Shown: positions 1 to 4,921 of the stretch, one piece after another
Position numbering within the stretch: the first letter of the stretch is position 1
How the letters are laid out: each line of letters starts with the position of its first letter
DNA from: Fidelibacterota bacterium 46_43
Lineage (GTDB): Bacteria > Fidelibacterota > Fidelibacteria > Fidelibacterales > Fidelibacteraceae
DNA: 7,986 nt
Direction of reading: 5' to 3'
NCBI GenBank assembly: GCA_001509335.1
Contig: LGGY01000168.1
Location: forward strand, 1 to 7,986
Position numbers and translations under genes: made by a program
Notes under the pieces: model-generated
The model's database searches: none
The model's input: the letters and a program-made list of their open reading frames with translations, nothing else
What the model was told of the DNA's origin: nothing

Positions 1-1287
1 ACCGGCAATCAAGGGATCAGAGCTACATTCTGGGCAGAATCAAGCTTTGGTGATGCATCAACGCCCTTTACAGCAAGAATCAGAGTCATTCCATGGGGCG
101 ACTTTGCAGCACCAGACACACAGACTTCTGATCAACCACAGTGGTATGTGGATATAATCAGCAGCCAATATTTTGGGGGTGCTGAATCGCCAGCCTCACA
201 AATTTGGTCATCATTCCCAGCTGTTGGCGGACCACCGCTATGGCTTTCATCACCTGATCACCCAGATGCCTTGATCTCAACTCAACCCTACTATTACCTG
301 GCAGGATCATTAATAAACCAAGGTTTGGTGGATACCCAGGACTGTCCTAATGGTGGACTTGAATCAATCAATTATGCCAACCAATGTGGGTTGGAAGCGG
401 CTCGCCCCTTGATTGACCAATGGCAAAATCAGTTTAACTCTGAAATCATCCGGGTCGCAAATGAAACCGGCATTCCCGCTCAATTAATGAAAAATATTTT
501 CAGCCGTGAAAGCCAGTTTTGGCCTGGTTTTTCGTCAAATTATAATGAAGCAGGTTTGGGTCATCTCAGTGATATGGGAGCTGACACGGTCTTATTATGG
601 AACCCCAGTTTCTTCAGCCAATTCTGCCCACTTATTCTTGATTCAAGCGTGTGCCAGAGGGGTTTTGGCAATCTTGATCTTGCCGAACAAGAGATGCTCA
701 GGGGTGCCCTGGTGCAAAAAGTTAACGCCGCCTGCCCTGAATGTCCGATGGGTATCGATCTAAGTCAGGCTAATTTTAGCATCAGCATTTTTGCTCGCAG
801 CCTCCTGGCTAACTGTGAACAGGTCAGTCAAATCATCTATAACGCCACACGGCAAGAAGCAGGCGAAGCCAGCACCTATGAAGATTTATGGCGCTTCACC
901 CTTGTCAACTATAATGCCGGCCCTGGCTGCCTCACAAACGCCATCCAGCAAGCAACCAATGCACGTTACGCCCTCACCTGGGAAAACGTGATCCAATTTC
1001 TCGAGCCAGGCATTTGCCAGACCAGCATTGATTATGTCAATGACATCACATACATGCCAGGTATTGCCACACCGACGCCTGTGCCTACCGCTGATCAACC
1101 CTTACCAACACAACAACCCACAGTGACCAGCACACCAACGAGTATGCCAACGAGCACACCAGGCAGTGATGTGCAGCCAACACCGACACCCACATCAACA
1201 ATTTCTGACTACCCGGCTCCAGATCCAACCGCTACCGTGCCAGTTAATCCAACGCAACAACCCACAGACACCAATCCTTATCCATAA
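1..1287 (+). CDS. Secreted lytic-transglycosylase-like (SLT-fold) protein with Pro/Thr-rich tail, 5'-truncated
   Basis: The frame is open from base 1, so the start lies outside the window; a GTG at 148 is internal. 428 codons are visible before TAA. Residues 1 to about 50 look like the end of an extracellular beta-sandwich region (unrecognised). The middle (about 415-1065) resembles a soluble lytic transglycosylase core: an IFSRESQFWPG segment holds the candidate catalytic Glu at 508-510, followed by an EAGLGHLS stretch and a NYNAGPGC motif at 907-930. In the SLT family this fold cleaves the MurNAc-GlcNAc bond of peptidoglycan; activity here is inferred. The core is rich in cysteines, which fits disulfides outside the cell. 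The last 70 or so residues (from about 1066) are a low-complexity Thr/Pro linker ending in NPYP, with no sortase motif or final membrane helix. The gene converges on the ytxH-like gene. It could be a non-catalytic binding variant. Confidence 0.85.
   Translation, partial: TGNQGIRATFWAESSFGDASTPFTARIRVIPWGDFAAPDTQTSDQPQWYVDIISSQYFGGAESPASQIWSSFPAVGGPPLWLSSPDHPDALISTQPYYYLAGSLINQGLVDTQDCPNGGLESINYANQCGLEAARPLIDQWQNQFNSEIIRVANETGIPAQLMKNIFSRESQFWPGFSSNYNEAGLGHLSDMGADTVLLWNPSFFSQFCPLILDSSVCQRGFGNLDLAEQEMLRGALVQKVNAACPECPMGIDLSQANFSISIFARSLLANCEQVSQIIYNATRQEAGEASTYEDLWRFTLVNYNAGPGCLTNAIQQATNARYALTWENVIQFLEPGICQTSIDYVNDITYMPGIATPTPVPTADQPLPTQQPTVTSTPTSMPTSTPGSDVQPTPTPTSTISDYPAPDPTATVPVNPTQQPTDTNPYP
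1135..1158 (+). repeat. Two tandem 12-bp copies in the Pro/Thr tail
   Basis: Two adjacent 12-base units both start CCAACGAG and encode PTSM and PTST. They lie inside the coding Pro/Thr tail and show how this low-complexity linker probably grows by slippage. They do not look regulatory. Confidence 0.6.
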
Positions 1288-1376
1288 ATCATATGTCACT
1301 TACATGAATGTCCAGCCATTGCGCTGATGATCCTCTTGGATGTATTTGCTTTAGACAATACCCTCATAAATTAAAA

Positions 1377-1399
1377 CACCCCCCACATTTTGGAGGGTG
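1377..1399. terminator. Hairpin terminator between convergent genes
   Basis: Left arm CACCCCCCA (1377-1385) pairs with right arm TGGAGGGTG (1391-1399), with one C-A mismatch and a 5-base loop. On the minus strand the stem is followed by TTTTAA (complement of 1371-1376), which gives a U-tract and makes it a good intrinsic terminator for the ytxH-like gene. On the plus strand it is followed by the AT-rich AAATATTAAATTTT, so it may also end the SLT gene, less strongly. Confidence 0.7.
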
Positions 1400-1441
1400 A
1401 AATATTAAATTTTCAGAATTTTACCAAACCAGCTTTTTAGC

Positions 1442-1672
1442 TTATTTCTCAATCGAGATCGTTTCCCCAGATCGAAGTCGCTGCAATTCCATTTCTAATT
1501 CTGCGCGTTTCTCATCTGCAGCACGGCCGACTTCATCTTTAATATTTGAGAAATAAGCTCTGATTTCATCTCGAGCTTTTTCGCCTGATGCTGGTGCAAA
1601 CAAAATCGCTAGAGTACTGCCTACAATACCGCCTAAAATAGCACCAAGCATTAAATTTCCAAATTTTCGCAT
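1442..1672 (-). CDS. YtxH-type small membrane-anchored protein
   Basis: 76 residues. The ATG at 1672 is chosen over one six codons upstream (1690) because GGAGG (1678-1682) sits 5 bases before it; the upstream ATG would place this Shine-Dalgarno inside the coding region. Residues 5-25 form one Gly-rich hydrophobic segment (GAILGGIVGSTLAILFAP), followed by the signature APASGEKAR (26-34) and then a charged, probably helical or coiled tail (35-68). That Gly-rich helix followed by an AP..G...R motif is the hallmark of the YtxH family. The family is often called stress- or envelope-related but has no settled biochemical role. The gene stands alone, with its own promoter at 1711-1739 and a terminator at 1377-1399. 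Length is normal for small members of the family. Confidence 0.88.
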   Translation of the reverse strand: MRKFGNLMLGAILGGIVGSTLAILFAPASGEKARDEIRAYFSNIKDEVGRAADEKRAELEMELQRLRSGETISIEK

Positions 1673-1682
1673 TTTAACCTCC

Positions 1683-1735
1683 AATAGCATTTATTTTTAC
1701 TGTTGAATTAATTATAGCTTATCTCTAATGCTATT
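1683..1735. repeat. Perfect 9-bp inverted repeat bracketing the ytxH-like promoter
   Basis: AATAGCATT (1683-1691) and AATGCTATT (1727-1735) are exact reverse complements separated by 35 bases. One arm overlaps the -35 edge and the other lies just upstream of the Shine-Dalgarno. The predicted start site falls between them, so both arms cannot be in one transcript. This argues for a DNA-level site (two operator halves about 44 bp centre to centre, roughly four helical turns) rather than an RNA hairpin. Chance in AT-rich DNA is not excluded. Confidence 0.45.
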
Positions 1736-1739
1736 TAAA
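1711..1739 (-). promoter_or_regulatory. Promoter of the ytxH-like gene
   Basis: Read on the minus strand: TTTAAA (1734-1739, four of six matches to the -35 consensus), a 17-base spacer, then a perfect TATAAT (1711-1716). Transcription should start near 1704, leaving a leader of about 30 bases before the ATG at 1672. Confidence 0.55.
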
Positions 1740-1835
1740 AAGAAAATTCTGCCAAGCCTAACTACAGCTTAAGGAAGATTGCCGATTTGATCATAAAGTC
1801 TATTCATTGTTTTGATCTTAACCCGAAGGTTTTTA

Positions 1836-1848
1836 ACAATATAATTGT
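1836..1848 (+). promoter_or_regulatory. Possible -10 element of yjbQ inside a short palindrome
   Basis: TATAAT at 1840-1845 lies inside the dyad ACAAT-ATA-ATTGT (1836-1848), about 70 bases before the yjbQ start. No good -35 sits at the usual distance (TTGATC at 1812 is 22 bases away), so the promoter call is weak. If real, a repressor on the palindrome would cover the -10. Confidence 0.35.
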
Positions 1849-1913
1849 AACAATCAAAAATAACAAAATCGAACGCATCAGAACCATGCTCACATTTATT
1901 CAAGGAGATTTTT

Positions 1914-2333
1914 ATGAAATGGTATAAACGCACTCTCACAATTACCACAGGAGGGCGTGGATTCTACGACATTACACAGAAAATTGACGGCATCATCCAG
2001 GAATGGGACCTTGAAGAAGGGATCGCCTTTATATTCCTACAACACACAAGTGCATCATTGGTCATCAATGAAAACTATGCTGCTTCCTCACAGCGCGATA
2101 TGGAAAACTTCCTGAAAAATATCGCGCCTGAAGGACAAAGCTGGTATACCCATACCATGGAAGGGGCAGATGATTCTCCTTCCCACTTAAAAACAATGCT
2201 CACACACACAGACCTGACCATTCCAGTGGATAATGGTCAAATGTCTCTTGGTACCTGGCAGGGGATTTTCCTGGCAGAACACCGCCAACGAGGACACAAA
2301 CGGCAGATATTACTGCGTGTCTTATCTGAATAA
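1914..2333 (+). CDS. yjbQ: YjbQ, UPF0047 family (secondary thiamine-phosphate synthase type)
   Basis: 139 residues, full length for the family (the E. coli protein is close to this size). The start is supported by AAGGAG (1902-1907) six bases before the ATG. Family motifs are all present: QHTSASLVINEN (43-54), a DMENFL segment (62-67), H80, DDSPSHLK (86-93), LTIPV (101-105), and LGTWQGIFLAEHR (112-124), close to the usual LGTWQGIYLxExR. Members are small trimeric beta-rich cytosolic proteins; in E. coli YjbQ has been linked to a weak thiamine-phosphate synthase activity that can stand in for ThiE. The true physiological substrate is unsettled. No thi genes or TPP riboswitch lie nearby, so thiamine synthesis is not supported by context. 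The gene is divergent from the ytxH-like gene and convergent with the membrane methyltransferase, 68 bases away. Confidence 0.93.
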   Translation: MKWYKRTLTITTGGRGFYDITQKIDGIIQEWDLEEGIAFIFLQHTSASLVINENYAASSQRDMENFLKNIAPEGQSWYTHTMEGADDSPSHLKTMLTHTDLTIPVDNGQMSLGTWQGIFLAEHRQRGHKRQILLRVLSE

Positions 2334-2401
2334 TCATATTTTCAAACACAAATTGGAGGATAAGCTGCAAATATTAGAGGCTTGCTTAATCGCACTACCA
2401 G

Positions 2402-2965
2402 TTAATAGATATAAGGAATTAACGCCCAGGTTCGCTTTTTATAGTCTGCATAATCCGGCACGTGCTGTGCCATAAAACTTTCCTCAATAGAAATCCGTAA
2501 AATGACACCAAAAACCCCAACCAATGCCGGTATCCACGAAGGACCGGCAGATAAAAATAGTGGACAAGCAAATAAAAACAGGATGTTTGCTAAAGAAATT
2601 GGGTGGCGGATGACGTGATAAAGGCCCGTGACAACAATACTTATGTCTTCTAACTCAATAGCTTTAGCAAAACCATGTTGCAAATCCCGGTACCCCTTAA
2701 TCGATAAATAACCCGCAGCAATAAAAAATAAACCGCCAAGAACCATTTCCCAAACGTCTGGTCTTTGCTCCAGGATTAGAAATTCCAGAACAGGACCAAT
2801 CAAAACCAACCACATTGGGATAAGGATCAGGTAAACCGTCCAATCCCCCCACTCCTTTCGGATCATCCTGTCTGGATGGGCGAGGACATAATGCTCGCTA
2901 ATTTTTAAGCCTGCAAATAGCGCTCCGTAAATCAATAAGGGTAAATATTCCACTAAACCTTCCAT
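2402..2965 (-). CDS. Integral-membrane methyltransferase, ICMT/PEMT type
   Basis: 187 residues with about four or five membrane segments (roughly 5-23, 43-65, 71-92, and 123-156, which may cross twice). The C-terminal half carries the ICMT/PEMT signature: GLYHVIRHP (114-122), a hydrophobic hairpin, then RISIEESF (157-164) and PDYADYKKRTWALIPY (170-185), matching the known pattern of Arg-His-Pro, a Glu-Glu pair and a DYxxYxxR...P ending. In this family these residues form the S-adenosylmethionine site at the membrane face. Eukaryotic ICMT methylates prenylated cysteines; bacterial members modify lipids or other small membrane substrates, mostly unknown, so no substrate is assigned. The start ATG at 2965 has no clear Shine-Dalgarno; the next Met is residue 34, which would remove the first helix. 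Monocistronic, convergent with yjbQ. Confidence 0.82.
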   Translation of the reverse strand: MEGLVEYLPLLIYGALFAGLKISEHYVLAHPDRMIRKEWGDWTVYLILIPMWLVLIGPVLEFLILEQRPDVWEMVLGGLFFIAAGYLSIKGYRDLQHGFAKAIELEDISIVVTGLYHVIRHPISLANILFLFACPLFLSAGPSWIPALVGVFGVILRISIEESFMAQHVPDYADYKKRTWALIPYIY

Positions 2966-3100
2966 CGCGTATAATCCATGATAAATATTTCAAAGATTAT
3001 TATGTCTCATCATTTAGATCATTAAGTTTAATAAATTTCGTCCAAAATATATCATAAAAACCAGCTTTGAGCATACCATATTTTAGTGTATTGTTTATCA

Positions 3101-3128
3101 CCGCAAATCAAGCAAATTTACATTGCGG
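3101..3128. repeat. Short inverted repeat upstream of the DUF2293 gene
   Basis: CCGCAA (3101-3106) and TTGCGG (3123-3128) are exact reverse complements separated by 16 bases, about 45 bases upstream of the candidate -10 at 3170. It could be an operator. At six bases per arm chance is quite possible. Confidence 0.25.
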
Positions 3129-3169
3129 ATTCTTCTGCCTGGTCAAACAACATCTCAAATTTTTTGCCT

Positions 3170-3175
3170 TATAAT
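3170..3175 (+). promoter_or_regulatory. Candidate -10 element for the DUF2293 gene
   Basis: A perfect TATAAT sits 28 bases before the TTG start, giving a short leader of about 20 bases that contains the Shine-Dalgarno. No convincing -35 lies 16-18 bases upstream, so it may be weak or activator-dependent. Confidence 0.4.
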
Positions 3176-3191
3176 TTATCATATCATCCAT

Positions 3192-3198
3192 AAGGAGG
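3192..3198 (+). promoter_or_regulatory. Strong Shine-Dalgarno that fixes a TTG start
   Basis: AAGGAGG lies four bases before TTG (3203-3205). There is no in-frame ATG near the start of this reading frame, and the encoded zinc-ribbon begins only 13 residues in, so this site decides the start codon. Confidence 0.8.
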
Positions 3199-3202
3199 CA
3201 CT

Positions 3203-3865
3203 TTGGATTTCACCGTTTTTATTGCTTCTAAGGAAGCGATATGCAGCGAATGCGGCGAGAATTTGGGTCGACACGCCTGGATCACCCTGACACCAGATAA
3301 GGACGTGGTTTGCCTAAGTTGCGCTGATTTGGACCATCTTGTTTTTCTTCCCTCAGGGGATGCCGCTCTCACCCGGCGATCAGGGAAATATTCAAGCCTT
3401 AAGGCTGTTGTCCTGAAATGGAGCAGCAGAAGAAAACGTTATGAGCGTCAGGGAATTCTTGTAGAAGAGTCTGCAATTCAAAGAGCAGAAGAGGATTGCC
3501 TGGCAGATGCTGACATACGGGTACGACGGCGAGAAAGAGAAGCACAGCGTCGTGAAGAATTAGATCAGGAATTCTTGCGTGACTTTGCTGCACACATTCG
3601 CAAGCTGTATCCCTATTGTCCTGAAGGTGTTGAAGAAAGCATTGCAGAGCACGCTTGCCAAAAATACAGTGGTCGTGTGGGACGAACAGCTGCTGCCAAA
3701 AGTTTCGACAAAGAAGCCATCGACCTGGCAGTGATTGCCCACATCAGGCACGCACAAACGGATTATGACGTCTTTCTTAATCAGGGCGTGGCGCGATACG
3801 AAGCTCGCCAGCGTGTCAACGATGATATTGCAAAGATACTAAGTACCTGGCGGGGTGAATCATAG
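3203..3865 (+). CDS. DUF2293 protein with N-terminal four-cysteine zinc-ribbon-like motif
   Basis: 220 residues, starting at TTG. The N-terminus has CSEC (C14, C17) and CLSC (C37, C40), a spacing typical of a small zinc-binding ribbon (metal binding is inferred). Residues 75-120 are strongly charged and probably a long helix, rich in Arg and Glu. The C-terminal part matches DUF2293: an IRKLYPYCP segment (132-140), SGRVGR (156-161), AIDLAVIAHIRHAQTDYD (172-189), then GVARYEAR (195-202) and a final W. DUF2293 occurs in bacteria and fungi and has no established function; the Arg/His-rich conserved block would suit nucleic-acid or phosphate binding, but that is a guess. Monocistronic, convergent with the CarD-family gene; no strong terminator is visible in the 128-base gap. 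Confidence 0.88.
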   Translation: MDFTVFIASKEAICSECGENLGRHAWITLTPDKDVVCLSCADLDHLVFLPSGDAALTRRSGKYSSLKAVVLKWSSRRKRYERQGILVEESAIQRAEEDCLADADIRVRRREREAQRREELDQEFLRDFAAHIRKLYPYCPEGVEESIAEHACQKYSGRVGRTAAAKSFDKEAIDLAVIAHIRHAQTDYDVFLNQGVARYEARQRVNDDIAKILSTWRGES

Positions 3866-3993
3866 CCTTTTGTTTAGAGAAAAAAGCAAGCAAATATAAT
3901 CGAACCAGCGAATGAAATGCCGCCCCCCACACAAAAATATCCCTCAATGTTTGAAAATTTCAATAGAATTAACCTGGATCTGCTTTTTAAAAA

Positions 3994-4521
3994 CTAATGA
4001 ACCTCAGGCATTCCTCGCTGGATGCTGACCGCCAATGCTTCTTTCAATCTCTTCTTTGCCGCCGATTTCGAAAGTGACGGGTTGGTCAGTACCCATTCAT
4101 TGATGAAGTGGTTTTCAGCTTTTTCATAAGCCGACTTTTCATCGTAGCTGAGGCTTTTAACGCTGTTTCGACCGTGCAGATCACGAATAAAAGCAGCCCT
4201 CGCAGATAAAGAACCATCTAACCAGCGTTCATAAATTAATCTTTTATACTGATTATGAGGTTCGGTCATGGGTGTTGGTGGTTGGGAAATTATTTTGATT
4301 GCCTTATCGAATTCTTTTTCTGACCGAATCGGCATAATATGGTCTGCATCTGCCTTATCAACTGGAAGCCAGTACTCAATATCATCTGTAGATACCTTAA
4401 AATATGTTTCCTGCTGTCCGTCCATATCCTTATCAATGATGTCGACAACTTTGCCAACCCCATAAGATGTATGAACGATCCAATCCCCAACTTTAAATCT
4501 GAGCGCTTGTTTTTCTACCAT
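3994..4521 (-). CDS. CarD/CdnL-family RNA-polymerase-binding transcription regulator
   Basis: 175 residues. The ATG at 4521 is chosen because AGGAG (4526-4530) lies four bases upstream and family homology begins at once; a 34-residue extension to 4623 would be Cys/Ile-rich, unlike the family, and would start inside the -35 element. Residues 7-78 form the Tudor-like RNAP-interaction domain: FKVGDWIVHTSYGVGKVVDI, then YFKVSTDDIEYWLPVDKAD and the MPIRS turn. In this family the domain binds the RNA polymerase beta subunit near the promoter. Residues 83-175 are a helical domain with a RDLHGRN...LSYDEKSAYEKAENHF pattern, matching the RDL..R....LS..E...L..A core of CarD/CdnL. The tryptophan that in M. 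tuberculosis CarD wedges the promoter bubble is not found here: residues 80-99 have no Trp. Members stabilise open complexes, often at rRNA or stress promoters. Single gene with its own promoter. Confidence 0.9.
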   Translation of the reverse strand: MVEKQALRFKVGDWIVHTSYGVGKVVDIIDKDMDGQQETYFKVSTDDIEYWLPVDKADADHIMPIRSEKEFDKAIKIISQPPTPMTEPHNQYKRLIYERWLDGSLSARAAFIRDLHGRNSVKSLSYDEKSAYEKAENHFINEWVLTNPSLSKSAAKKRLKEALAVSIQRGMPEVH

Positions 4522-4541
4522 CGTTCTCCTCATTTCGTCAG

Positions 4542-4574
4542 GTGCAAACACACATAAAATTGTGCAAATAAAAT
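4542..4574 (-). repeat. Imperfect tandem repeat in the CarD-family leader
   Basis: On the plus strand GTGCAAA occurs at 4542-4548 and again at 4562-4568, 20 bases apart, and each copy is followed by ATAAAAT (4554-4560 and 4568-4574). The pair lies between the predicted transcription start and the Shine-Dalgarno. Spacing of about two helical turns would allow two protein molecules on one DNA face; it could equally be a slippage duplication. Confidence 0.45.
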
Positions 4575-4594
4575 ATTCAAATGAACAGTAAATG

Positions 4595-4623
4595 ATAATA
4601 ATTTCTAACTCGCAGTGGTTCAA
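4595..4623 (-). promoter_or_regulatory. Promoter of the CarD-family gene
   Basis: Read on the minus strand: TTGAAC (4618-4623), a 17-base spacer, then TATTAT (4595-4600, five of six). The predicted start is near 4588, giving a leader of about 67 bases. Its position rules out the longer reading frame beginning at 4623. Confidence 0.6.
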
Positions 4624-4663
4624 TAAATAAATTCGCCCCCTGAAAATTATATAGCCATTGTTG

Positions 4664-4714
4664 AGTTGATATTAATTATACCCCAGAATTCTTAATGAAA
4701 CGTCTTTATCAACT
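4664..4714. repeat. 8-bp inverted repeat with 35-base spacer
   Basis: AGTTGATA (4664-4671) and TATCAACT (4707-4714) are exact reverse complements separated by 35 bases. The arms lie upstream of both divergent regulator genes. No U-tract or terminator shape is present, so an operator pair is the likelier reading, but chance in AT-rich DNA is plausible. Confidence 0.35.
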
Positions 4715-4841
4715 ACTTATTCACCCAAAAATATCCGCCATCTGCACACAAAGGTTCATCACGCTCACATAATTTTGCTAATTTCAAATTCCTCCATGCT
4801 CATTTTTTATTGAATGGCAAAAATAAAGGATAAAAATCGTT

Positions 4842-4847
4842 TATAAT
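4842..4847 (+). promoter_or_regulatory. Candidate -10 element for the BTAD-AAA-TPR regulator
   Basis: A perfect TATAAT lies 74 bases before the ATG at 4922. The 16-18 bases upstream hold no recognisable -35 (TTGAAT at 4810 is too far), so activation by another factor, or a different true promoter, is possible. Confidence 0.35.
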
Positions 4848-4861
4848 TTTCTAAGCAAACA

Positions 4862-4879
4862 CTGACCAAATACTGTCAG
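4862..4879. repeat. Short dyad in the leader of the BTAD-AAA-TPR regulator
   Basis: CTGAC (4862-4866) and GTCAG (4875-4879) are exact reverse complements separated by eight bases, just downstream of the candidate -10. A site here could be autoregulatory. Five-base arms are weak evidence. Confidence 0.25.
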
Positions 4880-4921
4880 CACGATTGAATCTCAAGCAAG
4901 ACATTACCAGAATCGCAGACC

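Larger units (their letters stand above)
4624..4921. other. AT-rich intergenic region between divergent carD-type and BTAD-type regulator genes
   Basis: There is no credible reading frame here. Besides the CarD-family promoter at its left edge, it holds an 8-bp inverted repeat (4664-4714), a TATAAT (4842-4847) and a small dyad (4862-4879) close to the regulator start. The central part (about 4715-4835) shows nothing I recognise. Confidence 0.6.

Noticed and set aside
1066..1284. Pro/Thr repeats as a possible repeat array or CRISPR-like element
   Set aside because: The repetition is in codons of a low-complexity tail; there are no regular spacers and the reading frame is maintained.
1673..1690. 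Upstream ATG adding six residues to the YtxH-like protein
   Set aside because: The GGAGG ribosome site falls inside this extension, five bases before the downstream ATG.
2233..2475. 80-residue plus-strand frame across the ends of yjbQ and the methyltransferase gene
   Set aside because: It overlaps the conserved 3' end of yjbQ out of frame and the 3' end of the opposing gene, and its product is not recognisable.
3866..3892. Weak hairpin GCCTTTT...AAAAAAGC after the DUF2293 stop
   Set aside because: The stem has a mismatch and few G-C pairs, and no T-run follows it, so I do not call a terminator.
3951..3963. Palindrome TTGAAA-A-TTTCAA between the DUF2293 and CarD-family genes as a terminator
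   Set aside because: It is AT-only apart from one G-C pair per arm, has a one-base centre and no following U-tract on either strand.
4522..4623. 34-residue N-terminal extension of the CarD-family protein from an ATG at 4623
   Set aside because: The extension is Cys/Ile-rich and unlike the family, a good Shine-Dalgarno precedes the ATG at 4521, and the best promoter overlaps the extended start.
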